DNA from: Ignavibacteria bacterium UBA7675
Lineage (GTDB): Bacteria > Bacteroidota > Ignavibacteria > Kapaibacteriales > UB7675
Assembly (NCBI GenBank): GCA_002483085.1
Contig: DLHF01000056.1
Coordinates: 1-17,585, forward strand
Reading direction: 5' to 3'
Length of the DNA stretch: 17,585 nt
Positions 1 through 9,050 of the stretch are shown piece by piece (position 1 is the stretch's first letter; each line of letters opens with the position of its first letter). The notes under the pieces are model-generated. The model worked only from the letters and a program-made list of their open reading frames with translations. It searched no databases and was not told where the DNA came from. A program made the translations under genes and the position numbers.

Positions 1-2197
1 CATAGCGCATAATGAAGCCGTCTGATTGCCCGGCAGCTACCCCTTGAAAAGCATTTTTAACAGGAAAGCCATTACTATAGGTATATCCTGCCATCACAAT
101 GTTATTCATCTCGTCCACAGCTACTCCTTCGGCTCTGTCCTGTTCTCTTCCACCGTAGTAGCTTACCAGTGTCGTATCACCTGCCGGAGTCATCGTAATA
201 ATAAACGGGTCGATATTCAGTTGAGGAAATGGCGCAATATAGATTGTCCGCTGCATGGCGTTCAGTGTTGTTCTAAAATTAGGGCTGGCCGTCATGCCAA
301 CTACTACTATAGAACCATCTTTCAAAACGTCAACACCATTTGCCTCATCTAATGAATCACCGCCATAGTATGTGGACCATCTGCGCTGGCTACCATCAGC
401 AGACATTTTTACGACAAAGGCATCGGAATAGGCACCATCGCCAGATAGCGCTGCTTGTACCGGCTGTGCAACAGGGAAATTTTGGCTTTTGGTTGCTCCG
501 CAGAATATAAAGCTTCGGGTGACAGGATCGAAGGTAATAGCATTTCCCTCATCTCCTGCAGCACCGCCATAGTAGCTCGCTCCCAGCAGAACGCCATCAT
601 TGCGCATTCTGACAAAAAAGGCATCATTGGCTCCCCCTATTGTCTTCTGGAAGCTATTGTTGCTAATACCGGGCAAATCTTCGCTATAGGTTGTGCCCAC
701 GACATACACGGTATTATTACTGTCAATCGCCACGCTTTCTGCATAATCCAAGTCGGCGCCACCATAAAAAGAGCACCATAGGATTGCGCCATTGGTATTT
801 GCAAAGCGCGCAATAAATCCATCAGTCATTCCTCCCGGCACAGGCTGGACGGCATTTCTGATAGGGAATGTGTAACGATCACTTTGCGTAGAACCGACAA
901 CGAAAATGTCGCCCTGTCGGCTCACAGCTACGTCATTGATCCTGTCGAGGTATTGCCCACCGCAATAGGAGCCCCAGGTTCTTCTACCGCTGCGCGTGAA
1001 CTTGAAAATAAATCCATCTGCACTGTGATTGGTCAGGGTATCCACAGCACCAAGGGTATCCGGCAGGTCAGGACTGGTAGTGATGCCACCTACGATAATA
1101 TTGCCAATTGAATCCACGGCAATACACGTTCCGGCTTCACTTTGGCTACCACCGAGATACGTCGACCAAAGGCGTTCGCCATGGCGGTTGAATTTAGAGA
1201 TAAATACATCGTTGGTAATCGCAGGGTCGCCTGCAATTGTATCCTGAAAAGCTCCCGGTGTTGCAGCAAAAGGCATACTCTGCGTAGAGCCTGTCACCAG
1301 TATATTATTTTCTTTATCAGTCGCTATGTCATAGAGCAATTCAAGCGCTTTTCCTCCGTAATACGTCGACCACAGCACCCCCGGATCGATGACCAATACT
1401 TGGCTGCGGTCGTATTCGCCAATACTGAAGCGAACCGTCGTACCTTCTAAAACAAATTTTCCAGCAACCGACGACTGTGGTACCACTCGTCCATATCCGC
1501 TCGACTTCTGATAGAGAACCGGAGTGTCTTCGCGAACATCACCCATGGATGTATGAACAACAAGAGAGCCATCAGCATCAAGGTGGATTTGCTCCGCTGC
1601 TGTATAGCGCATGGCAATGGCAGATGGGTCCGCACCGGGTTGCACGATGAAGTCGTACTTCAGCCCTGCCGACTGCACACTGAGCGCCAAGTCTACACCG
1701 GGATATACATTTTTGTACACGAGTCGTTGAAATCGCCGGACACCTTCCACTCCCTGCGGGCAGTGTGCCAAATAGTAGTTCGCGCTTTCTTCTATGGCAT
1801 TATCTGTTTCCACTAATGGAGATATATTGCTGCCAAGCAACTGCATATCAACACGATGCATGCGTACTACATAGCGATTCGTATCTATTTCTGTCGGGAG
1901 CAGCGATCTACCATCTCTGTAGCCAGCCAATGGCTCAATATGAGAAAAGACATAGTGTATGCCTGTACTGGAAAGGTAGACATTCATCCCTTCTGCGCGG
2001 GCGGAAAATAAGATATCCGGTCGAGCATGTCCCGTATTGTCGATGATCTGCCCAGCGTTGTGCTCAAAGGCAAACACAGATGGCGGCATATCAGGCAAAG
2101 ATTCAGAACGACCAAGATGGTCTTTGGCGGTGAGAACACAAGGCGACAAGAGAAAAAAGGCAGACAAAGCAATAACAATGTAGCGAGTTGCATTCAT
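1..2197 (-). CDS. DUF7948/SBBP beta-propeller surface protein, C-terminus outside window
   Basis: About 732 codons are visible and the frame runs open through the left edge, so the C-terminus is missing. I start it at ATG 2197 because GGGAG lies 5 nt upstream and the first 24 residues form a signal peptide (MNATRYIVIALSAFFLLSP, then CVLTA). Residues about 38-265 match the N-terminal domain (DUF7948) that usually precedes SBBP repeats: FEHNAGQ near the start, then LVYKNVYPGVDL and LKYDFIVQPGADP. From VIDPGVLWSTYYGG at about residue 267 there are seven SBBP repeats with the form W-x-T/S-Y-x-GG, D-x-A-x-x-V/IA, G-x-T-x-S, FP and DGF/DAF; the seventh ends at the window edge. This suggests a complete seven-bladed propeller exposed outside the cell. 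The ligand is unknown. By analogy with its neighbours the missing part should hold stalk domains and a sorting tail; that is inference. A terminator separates it from the upstream gene. Confidence 0.9.
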   Translation of the reverse strand, partial: MNATRYIVIALSAFFLLSPCVLTAKDHLGRSESLPDMPPSVFAFEHNAGQIIDNTGHARPDILFSARAEGMNVYLSSTGIHYVFSHIEPLAGYRDGRSLLPTEIDTNRYVVRMHRVDMQLLGSNISPLVETDNAIEESANYYLAHCPQGVEGVRRFQRLVYKNVYPGVDLALSVQSAGLKYDFIVQPGADPSAIAMRYTAAEQIHLDADGSLVVHTSMGDVREDTPVLYQKSSGYGRVVPQSSVAGKFVLEGTTVRFSIGEYDRSQVLVIDPGVLWSTYYGGKALELLYDIATDKENNILVTGSTQSMPFAATPGAFQDTIAGDPAITNDVFISKFNRHGERLWSTYLGGSQSEAGTCIAVDSIGNIIVGGITTSPDLPDTLGAVDTLTNHSADGFIFKFTRSGRRTWGSYCGGQYLDRINDVAVSRQGDIFVVGSTQSDRYTFPIRNAVQPVPGGMTDGFIARFANTNGAILWCSFYGGADLDYAESVAIDSNNTVYVVGTTYSEDLPGISNNSFQKTIGGANDAFFVRMRNDGVLLGASYYGGAAGDEGNAITFDPVTRSFIFCGATKSQNFPVAQPVQAALSGDGAYSDAFVVKMSADGSQRRWSTYYGGDSLDEANGVDVLKDGSIVVVGMTASPNFRTTLNAMQRTIYIAPFPQLNIDPFIITMTPAGDTTLVSYYGGREQDRAEGVAVDEMNNIVMAGYTYSNGFPVKNAFQGVAAGQSDGFIMRY

Positions 2198-2343
2198 AGG
2201 CACTCCCACAGAAGAACAGGAAGGAAAACTCTTCGCGTCAAAGAATCCGGTATGCCCCGTATCAGTACCCCGGGATCAGCGCAGCGGCTATTACGGATTC
2301 TGCACTCAATTTTTTATTGGAAAGAAAAGGTAGCCATGATGTA

Positions 2344-2375
2344 AACAAAAAACAAGGGCTAGTTTTTGCCCTTGT
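2344..2375 (-). terminator. Rho-independent terminator of the 1919-residue surface protein gene
   Basis: On the minus strand an 8-bp perfect stem, ACAAGGGC/GCCCTTGT (2375-2368 with 2359-2352), closes an 8-nt loop and is followed by TTTTTTGTTTAC. It starts 22 nt after the stop codon of the gene ending at 2397, so it should separate that gene from the next one, which starts at 2197. Confidence 0.85.
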
Positions 2376-2396
2376 CAATCCGCAAGGGGGTGTAGG

Positions 2397-5300
2397 TTAT
2401 TTTTCAATTATCATTTTTGCTGTTGCTCTACGAGCCGGCGAAGTAAGCACTACAAAATACAACCCGCTCGGCAGCTCTTTATCAATAACAAATGCGTGAG
2501 TAGAAGCCACACTATTCGTCTCCGTATTTAGCAATGGCGTCCAGACTTTCTCATAAGCCAGTTTACCAAAGGCATTGTAGATTTCCAAGTGTGTTTCGGC
2601 ATACTCCACAACAGCTACGGTAATTTCCACCTGGCCGCCAGATGGATTAGGCGAGATAGCAGTAATACCAAATGCTCCATTGATTTCTATCAGCCTGTCG
2701 CCACCCTCTTCGCATATACCAGTAACAGTAAGCAGACCTGCTTTGGCTTCCCAGAGAATCGGTAGTTTCGTAGACCCCCATTGCACGTTCTCGATGGTAA
2801 TTTCTGTTGCCTTTTCATCGCCCAAAAGTATATCACCGTTGAGCTGAAACATTAGGCTCCCCGCCTGTGGTGCAGCGGCATATTCACGTCGTACTGTAAG
2901 AATATTTCTGTTATTCTCTCTGATAATACTGCCCCAGTTCGCCCCTCCTGTTACTCCGGTATAATTAAATACGCTCGGATTGTACCGTATCCGTATTTCT
3001 ACCGTAATGGACTCATTAGTTTTGGGTTCTATATCGCGCGCATTCGTTAGGTACACCGGAATACCAACACCACGGGCATGAACATCAGCACTGATAGTAC
3101 GGGGAATTTCTACGACAGCAAAGCCGGTAGGCTTGTCGCTGCCTGCCCCCAGCAGTTCTACTGATAGCACTCCTACGGACGAAGTGACATGTACTTGCCC
3201 AGAAATACCGCCAACAGATCGGGGAGCAAACTTTATAGGTACAGTAATGGAATCGCCCGGTAACAGCATATGAGGAAGAGTAATCCCCGATACATCCACT
3301 GAAAAAGCTGCGGCGCCTGTGGCTATAAACACATTATCTACTGTGGCCTCTGCATTCCCAGTATTTCTGACTACTAAATCTTTATAGACAGGAGTCCATA
3401 ACTGCACAGTACCAAAGTTGATACCAGTAGCAGCTATAACCGGTAATTTCTCACTAACAGTCTCGCCAGTTACTTCTACCGTTGCAGTAAGTAAACAAGG
3501 TTCTTCGACAATAGCGCGCACCTGCGAATGATGAAATCCGGCGTCAACGCCAGAATACTGAATCTCGACAGTGAGCACTTCTCCCGGAGAAAGAAGCGCG
3601 GGCAACGCAGGAATCGTGGTAATCACGGAGAAGGGATTCCCAACTCCTGCCAACGACGACACCTGTATATCAACAAGCCCAGTATTGCGGAAACTAATAT
3701 TTTTGCGATTTGCCCCTGTAAGTGGCACCTGGCCAAAATCGGTCAACGAGTTCTCCGCAGCAAGTGCAGTCTCTACTATAGCTGCATGAAGAGTAATCGT
3801 TTTTACTATGTCGCAAGGCTCAAGCACCAAGCTCACGGTTCCACTATATATGCCAGCTCCAGATGCCGCCAGATGAATACCGAAATCGCGTGCGCTTCCA
3901 CTGCCAATGATATCACCCGGCTGAAGTGTTGTGGAGAAAGGACCAGTAACAATCACATTTTTTACTTTGCCCTCTACATCATCGCCGCTGATATTGGCAA
4001 TGGTAAGGACTGTATCGGATACACCACCTTTGCAAGAAGCCATCACAGGGAAATTTACGGTATTGGCTACCTCAAACCCTACCCCTTGCTTAATGCCAAC
4101 TAAGTCAACACTATAGACTATGCCGCAGGGTTCGCCTGTAAAGGTAATCGTAGTATTGAACACTCCGGCTGACGAGGGCCGGAACCGAATGGGCACAGAC
4201 CGGGCCTGACCAGGAGCAAGAGCAAGCGGTAAACCGGAACCAAGCTGAAAAATCCCGTTGTCGTTGGCATTGGCAATCACTAAAGGTACATCGCCCGTAT
4301 TTTCAAAAGTAATAACCGTATCCGACGACGACTCGCAGCCAAGCAAGACCGGAAAGGCTATTTCCGATGTAGAGATTCTCGCTACTGGCGCAGTACGAGT
4401 AGCTATCACAGGTATCCGCATCTCCCCACTACAAGACCCTCCTTCATAAGGCAGCACCAGCTCTTCGGTAAAAACTCCATTTGTAGGCGCCGTAAAGCGA
4501 AGGTCGATCTTGTAAGCTTCACCGGGACGAATGATCGCAGGTTTTGTCAAAGAAATATCGGAGAGAATCTGAAAAGGCTCAGCAATGCTGGCCCGTACAG
4601 CTATAGTCCCACTTCCAGTATTATGGATTGTAATGGTCGTATCGCGCTCAGCAGCATCGCAGGACAGCATAGAGCCAAAATTCATCGTCGATACGTTCCC
4701 AGTGTTTACAGCAATAGAGGTCTTGCGACCCAAAAGCTCAAAGGTATAATCTGTATTGCATGGCGTTCCCTGTAGGGTAACGTGCTCCGCCACCGATACA
4801 GCGGCCTGCGGTACAAATAGGAAATACAAGGTGTCGGAGGCTCCAGCCTTCACTGTAAAAGCCCCTCTTGGCACTGGCCTTCCATCGCGGCCAACACGGG
4901 AGAAGATATTAGCATTACTAAAAATGACATGGTCGATAGTAATATTTTCGCTGGATGTATTGTGTATCACAGCACTGCGTATGGCATTCGACTCACATTC
5001 ACCAAGCTGGCCAAAATCAATTTTCGGCGACGGCGAGGAAAGAGGCTGAGCCGGACGTACTTTTATTTTCACTCTATCCTGCGAGCTACAGCCCGATGCA
5101 TCAAGGACCGTAAGCATGTACTCGCGATCTCCCGTAATAGTAACACTGGGGTTCTGGCAGGTAGGACAATCGAAATCTGCTGCCGGTTCCCATGAGTACG
5201 CCCCTCCCCCAGCACCTGAAAGCTGAAGTTTTGTGCCAGCACACACCACGGTATCACGCCCTGCCTCGGCTTTCGGACGTGACTTCGCATGTAGTGTTAC

Positions 5301-8156
5301 GGAGTCGAGAGCCGTACAGCCATTCTGCCCTGTAACAACTACGTAGTATGTCTTGCTGGCTTGATCCGATGGGAAAACAGCCAGTGGCCCTTGGCATTCA
5401 GTACATGTCAGACCTTCAGCAGGACTCCACCGGTATTTTGTTCCACCCGAAGCGAACAGTGGCACCATAGTCCCCGGGCAGGCCATCATATCTTGGCCAG
5501 CATCGGCCAAGGGAGCGGTATTAATACTTACGGTAATGGTTGTGCTGTTGCGGCATCCATTGCCATCGGTAACAGTTACGGTATATGTCGTAGTGGCATC
5601 AATAACAACTTCGGGATTCGGGCAATTCGTACAAGAGAGGCCAGTAGAAGGACTCCACTCATAACGGAGATCGCCAACGGAGGATGACGCGATAGCGGAA
5701 ATAGCTCCGATCTCCCCTTTGCATAGCGCTAAATCGCGGTCGGCCTGTACAAAAGGATTGACCACTACTTTTATAGAATCTGTGGCCTGACATCCTCCCC
5801 CGCCTATCACGGTGACAGCATACGTACCAGCAGCATCTACATTTACCACACGAGTCGTTGCACCATTGGACCACAGGTAAGCCGAATATCCTTCTCCTGC
5901 ATCGAGCGTGATAGATGCACCTCGGCAAAGAGTAGTAGAACCATTCGGAATAATATCTACAGCAGCATTACACTCGCCAAACTTCGCAATAAAGGCATCA
6001 TGCCCACCATTGTTGCCCTTTTGCATTGCACCAATGGAAATCGGGAGATTGGTGCTCTCTGTACTACCAGCAACAATCATAGTACCCGACGATAGGGTAA
6101 GGGCATTTGCAGTCTCAATACTGCTGCCACCATAGTAGGTAGCAAGTGTTTGCTGGCCGATAGAGTTCAGTCTGAGAAGAAATGCGTCGGATGTTCCCGC
6201 AAGGCTTTCCTGGTATGTCGGCATGCTCGTCGGCAGGTTACTGCTTCCGGTTTCCCCGGCAACAATGATATTCTCCATAGCATCTACCCGCACAACACGA
6301 GCTTCGTCATTACCATTACCGCCATAGTACGTAGCCCATTGCGCTTGCTGGCCTGCGGCGGTTATTTTTGCTATAAAGGCATCGTTACTACCGGCAATTG
6401 AGCTCTGCAATGCGAGCGCACTCACAGGGAAGTTCGAGCTGGCAGTAAAGCCAGTAGCAATAATATTACCGCCAAAGTCCGTAGCAATGCCTGTAGCTAC
6501 GTCGCGCCCAGAACCACCGAGGAAGGTGCTCCATTGAAACTGCAACAAAGAGCTGTTGCTGATTTTTGCTATAAAGGCATCAGAACCACCGGCATTATTA
6601 CCCTGAAGCGAGCCAACCGACAGCGGCAGGCTACTACTGCTAGATTCCCCTGCTATAATAATATTATTGTTCGGGTCGAGCGCAATGGCATTGCCGATAT
6701 CGCTCCCAGTTCCGCCGTAAAAGGCCGCTGTAAGTGGGCTGCCATCAGACGAATATTTTGCGATAAAGGCATCGCTAAGGTCGCTTTTGTTGTTTTGAAA
6801 TAGCGTGCTAGTGCTGAATGTGCCGCGTGTACTCCACGTAACACCTATCATATAAATGTTGCCGCTTATATCTACTGCGACATCGCGACCGTAGTCTGCA
6901 TCAATTCCACCACAGAACGTGGACCACAAACGCTGTCCAGACGAAGAAATTTTTAGAAGAAAAGCATCGGTAAGGCCACCGGCATACGAGGTAAGCGTAA
7001 TGGGAAATGTGCCCCCTGAGCTATGGCCTGTCACAACTACTGAACCGGTCGACGTCACAGCAAGACCTGTACGGAATGTACCGCTGTGGTCGTTAGCATT
7101 GCCACCGTAGTATGTTGTCCAAAGGCGTTCGCCAATGCTGTTCATTTTTGCAATAAAGAGATCGACTGTACCGCTCGCCAGCGTGGTCTGAATAGCACCT
7201 ACGGTGACAGGAAAATTCACGCTCTCTGTATAGCCCGATACAGTAATATTTCCCAGTGCGTCGGCTCCGGCTGCAAGCGCTCCCTCGTCGGCTCCTCCGC
7301 CAAGATATGTAGCCCATAGAATTCCTGGGTCTATCACCAGCGTCGAGGACGTATCGTAGCTATCAAGGTCAAAGCTTATTGTTTCCCCGCGCAGGCGAAA
7401 GCTGCTTCCAATCCCGATACGCGCTTGGTTAGCAGACTGCTGATAGCAGAAAGGAATTTCTTCCTCAATAATACCAAGTGCTCCGGTAATGCGCAGACGC
7501 CCATCCCCTGAAAGAGTAGGAGTCTCGGCACCCCGGTAGGCTATGTTGATAGCACGGGGATCACCACCGGGCCTTACAATAAAATCGTACTTGAGCCCTT
7601 GGCTGTTGCTGTAGAATACTAAATCAATATTATTGTAAATATTCTGATATACAAGACGTGAAAACCCCGGAACATCAACAAAACCATCGGGACAATGTCC
7701 ATAGTAGAAATTGAAATATTCTGCCGTCTGCTCTTCTGCTATTATTTGTGCACCCGGATTAGCGCCGAGCAGTGTCATATCTACACGATTTGAGGAAAGC
7801 ATATCCATACTACCGTCGTGGCTGCCAATGCCCGCCCCTGCCAAGTGATCTCGCTTTGTAAATACATAGCTGACACCATCTCCACGGAAGAACAGCGATG
7901 CACCACCGTAGACAGCAGAATATGCAATATCACGTTGCAGTTTTCCTTCGGTATTGATAAGTTGTCCGCGATTTGGAATGAATACGAGCGAGGAGGGGGC
8001 GACACCTTTACGATGGAGAATTTCGGAGAGCTGGGTATCTGTGGGCGTACTTGAATGGGTTTCAATAGCAAACGCGGTCGTGCAGCAACCGAGCACAACA
8101 GCCAGAAGAAGAAGCATATGTATATGGCATACTCTGCAAATACTAATAGAACCCAT
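2397..8156 (-). CDS. Giant secreted protein: DUF7948, seven SBBP repeats, PKD/Ig-like, ASH-like, cohesin-like and T9SS sorting domains
   Basis: A 1919-residue exported protein. I chose ATG 8156 because GGAG sits 5 nt upstream and the N-terminus is a signal peptide (hydrophobic core MLLLLAVVLGCC, then TTAFA). The frame also extends to a TTG at 8204, which would put 16 extra residues before the signal. Domains by residue: DUF7948 about 60-270 (FIPNRGQ, LKYDFIVRPGGDP); seven SBBP repeats 280-727, likely one seven-bladed propeller; four PKD/Ig-like domains 728-1035, three of them with a WSP..GL.C..C motif; six choice-of-anchor D/ASH-like domains about 1040-1665 (FGQLGEC, FGSMLSC, FPVLLGC, FPVMASC and others); a cohesin-like beta domain 1672-1815; and a C-terminal domain 1828-1919 with SPNPSGG, LEIYNAFGKL, LPSGLYFVV and a final KMIIEK, typical of T9SS type A sorting signals. 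Likely a surface adhesin or structural protein; the ligand is unknown. It carries its own terminator. Confidence 0.93.
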   Translation of the reverse strand: MGSISICRVCHIHMLLLLAVVLGCCTTAFAIETHSSTPTDTQLSEILHRKGVAPSSLVFIPNRGQLINTEGKLQRDIAYSAVYGGASLFFRGDGVSYVFTKRDHLAGAGIGSHDGSMDMLSSNRVDMTLLGANPGAQIIAEEQTAEYFNFYYGHCPDGFVDVPGFSRLVYQNIYNNIDLVFYSNSQGLKYDFIVRPGGDPRAINIAYRGAETPTLSGDGRLRITGALGIIEEEIPFCYQQSANQARIGIGSSFRLRGETISFDLDSYDTSSTLVIDPGILWATYLGGGADEGALAAGADALGNITVSGYTESVNFPVTVGAIQTTLASGTVDLFIAKMNSIGERLWTTYYGGNANDHSGTFRTGLAVTSTGSVVVTGHSSGGTFPITLTSYAGGLTDAFLLKISSSGQRLWSTFCGGIDADYGRDVAVDISGNIYMIGVTWSTRGTFSTSTLFQNNKSDLSDAFIAKYSSDGSPLTAAFYGGTGSDIGNAIALDPNNNIIIAGESSSSSLPLSVGSLQGNNAGGSDAFIAKISNSSLLQFQWSTFLGGSGRDVATGIATDFGGNIIATGFTASSNFPVSALALQSSIAGSNDAFIAKITAAGQQAQWATYYGGNGNDEARVVRVDAMENIIVAGETGSSNLPTSMPTYQESLAGTSDAFLLRLNSIGQQTLATYYGGSSIETANALTLSSGTMIVAGSTESTNLPISIGAMQKGNNGGHDAFIAKFGECNAAVDIIPNGSTTLCRGASITLDAGEGYSAYLWSNGATTRVVNVDAAGTYAVTVIGGGGCQATDSIKVVVNPFVQADRDLALCKGEIGAISAIASSSVGDLRYEWSPSTGLSCTNCPNPEVVIDATTTYTVTVTDGNGCRNSTTITVSINTAPLADAGQDMMACPGTMVPLFASGGTKYRWSPAEGLTCTECQGPLAVFPSDQASKTYYVVVTGQNGCTALDSVTLHAKSRPKAEAGRDTVVCAGTKLQLSGAGGGAYSWEPAADFDCPTCQNPSVTITGDREYMLTVLDASGCSSQDRVKIKVRPAQPLSSPSPKIDFGQLGECESNAIRSAVIHNTSSENITIDHVIFSNANIFSRVGRDGRPVPRGAFTVKAGASDTLYFLFVPQAAVSVAEHVTLQGTPCNTDYTFELLGRKTSIAVNTGNVSTMNFGSMLSCDAAERDTTITIHNTGSGTIAVRASIAEPFQILSDISLTKPAIIRPGEAYKIDLRFTAPTNGVFTEELVLPYEGGSCSGEMRIPVIATRTAPVARISTSEIAFPVLLGCESSSDTVITFENTGDVPLVIANANDNGIFQLGSGLPLALAPGQARSVPIRFRPSSAGVFNTTITFTGEPCGIVYSVDLVGIKQGVGFEVANTVNFPVMASCKGGVSDTVLTIANISGDDVEGKVKNVIVTGPFSTTLQPGDIIGSGSARDFGIHLAASGAGIYSGTVSLVLEPCDIVKTITLHAAIVETALAAENSLTDFGQVPLTGANRKNISFRNTGLVDIQVSSLAGVGNPFSVITTIPALPALLSPGEVLTVEIQYSGVDAGFHHSQVRAIVEEPCLLTATVEVTGETVSEKLPVIAATGINFGTVQLWTPVYKDLVVRNTGNAEATVDNVFIATGAAAFSVDVSGITLPHMLLPGDSITVPIKFAPRSVGGISGQVHVTSSVGVLSVELLGAGSDKPTGFAVVEIPRTISADVHARGVGIPVYLTNARDIEPKTNESITVEIRIRYNPSVFNYTGVTGGANWGSIIRENNRNILTVRREYAAAPQAGSLMFQLNGDILLGDEKATEITIENVQWGSTKLPILWEAKAGLLTVTGICEEGGDRLIEINGAFGITAISPNPSGGQVEITVAVVEYAETHLEIYNAFGKLAYEKVWTPLLNTETNSVASTHAFVIDKELPSGLYFVVLTSPARRATAKMIIEK

Positions 8157-8270
8157 ACCTGCTCCGTGGAAGTGGCTGGAATACGCGCGACACGGAATCG
8201 TCAATCATCAGGGCGAAAAGGCTAGCGCAACAACCGGAGCTACTTTACCTGCGTATTCCTAAACTCTATC

Positions 8271-8299
8271 ATATTACACATTTTCTTTAAAATAAGCAA
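8271..8299 (-). promoter_or_regulatory. Candidate promoter of the 1919-residue surface protein gene
   Basis: On the minus strand TTGCTT (8299-8294), a 17-nt spacer, then TAATAT (8276-8271). The -10 matches the general TATAAT consensus at 4 of 6 positions. Transcription would begin near 8264, about 108 nt before ATG 8156. The TTG-N20-TAATWT layout recurs before the genes starting at 12540 and 17095, which adds a little weight. Motif reading only. Confidence 0.35.
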
Positions 8300-8404
8300 C
8301 TGGTGGTTTTTCCGTCCTAACTCTTGGTAGCTATCAGCGCAGAGCGCGCTATCGCACTATCCAAAGCGTCAGGATACGCAGCATAGAAAACTACGCCTTT
8401 TGCG

Positions 8405-8434
8405 TTGACAGCTCCAAAAAGAAAAGGCTGTAAC
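8405..8434 (+). promoter_or_regulatory. Candidate promoter of the sigma/anti-sigma operon
   Basis: A perfect TTGACA (8405-8410), an 18-nt spacer and TGTAAC (8429-8434, 4 of 6 matches to TATAAT). Initiation near 8441 would leave a leader of about 30 nt before ATG 8472 but almost none before GTG 8448, so it also favours the ATG start. ECF operons are often autoregulated; I do not see an obvious separate ECF-type AAC/GTC pair here. Confidence 0.35.
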
Positions 8435-8471
8435 GAAATGCAACGCAGTGGATTATTGTTCTTCAGAGAGT

Positions 8472-9050
8472 ATGAAAATCGGTAAAGAGAAACATACCCA
8501 AGATGATTTGTCAAAGAAAACCGACGAGGAACTCTTTGCCTTCATACGGCGCAACGATGAGCAAGCTTTTCGAACGCTGTATCGCAGGTACGACAAACGT
8601 CTTTTTGCCTACTGTCTCCGCGCTTTAGGCGATCGGAAGGCGGCGGAGGATGTATTTCAAACAATTGCAGCAACGGTCTACGAAAAGCGAGAGCATTTCA
8701 CGGGCGGAAATTTTGCTGGATGGCTGTTTACAATAGCCCGTAACTATTGCCTGAAATACAAACAACGGCAGCGCCATACCGAACAGATCGACGACGTAGC
8801 ATATAGCTTGTCGGATGAATCGGACAGAACCGGAGAAGATGTGCTGCTGCATGAGGCACTCAGGGATGCGATTGCAACCCTCGCTGTTGATTTCCGCGAT
8901 GCACTTGAAATGCGATATTTCGACGGTCTTTCATATGATGAGATAGCACGTGCACTCGATATTTCTGTGGCTCTTGCCAAGGTACGGGTGTTCCGCGCGA
9001 AAAAGATGTTGCAGTCTCATTTGTTACCTTATATCAAAGAATACGAATGA
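8472..9050 (+). CDS. RNA polymerase sigma factor, ECF subfamily
   Basis: A 192-residue ECF sigma factor that should direct RNA polymerase to a small regulon in response to an envelope signal. Region sigma2 spans about residues 24-100 (LYRRYDKRLFAYCLRAL, then AAEDVFQ and FAGWLFTIARNYCLKYKQR, the usual core-binding and -10 recognition helices). A short acidic linker (105-125) leads to sigma4 at about 128-182 (LEMRYFDGLSYDEIA, then VALAKVRVFRAKKML, the -35-binding helix-turn-helix). The length is normal for the family. I prefer ATG 8472; the frame can extend to GTG 8448, adding eight residues, but no ribosome binding site sits there. The stop overlaps the start of the next gene as ATGA, so the two are translationally coupled and the second is its likely antagonist. 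Whether it controls the nearby surface genes is not shown by sequence. Confidence 0.93.
   Translation: MKIGKEKHTQDDLSKKTDEELFAFIRRNDEQAFRTLYRRYDKRLFAYCLRALGDRKAAEDVFQTIAATVYEKREHFTGGNFAGWLFTIARNYCLKYKQRQRHTEQIDDVAYSLSDESDRTGEDVLLHEALRDAIATLAVDFRDALEMRYFDGLSYDEIARALDISVALAKVRVFRAKKMLQSHLLPYIKEYE

Larger units (their letters stand above)
8157..8471. other. Divergent intergenic control region
   Basis: These 315 bases separate the minus-strand giant surface protein from the plus-strand sigma factor. They hold one promoter candidate for each side (8271-8299 on minus, 8405-8434 on plus). The part around 8260-8295 is AT-rich, as promoter regions often are. I see no tRNA, small RNA hairpin or convincing small gene. 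A minus-strand open frame at 8317-8514 overlaps the sigma gene and lacks an ATG start. Confidence 0.5.

Noticed and set aside
2198..2343. Promoter for the 1-2197 gene (TTGACG with TGTTCT 17 nt downstream)
   Set aside because: The -10 matches at only three positions and would put initiation within about 15 nt of the ATG; too weak to list as a feature.
3528..4103. Plus-strand open frame of 191 codons (and similar frames at 8954-9667 minus, 15281-15805 plus)
   Set aside because: They are antisense shadows of the large genes, with no homology I can recognise and no ribosome binding sites.
5970..7320. Periodic DNA repeats that could be taken for a CRISPR or tandem repeat array
   Set aside because: The repeats are in frame with a 66-codon period and encode SBBP blades; the sequence between them is coding and also blade-like.
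8317..8514. Minus-strand open frame of 65 codons in the divergent control region
   Set aside because: It starts only at a TTG inside the sigma factor gene, overlaps that gene and both its possible starts, and covers the sigma promoter candidate. No domain is recognisable.
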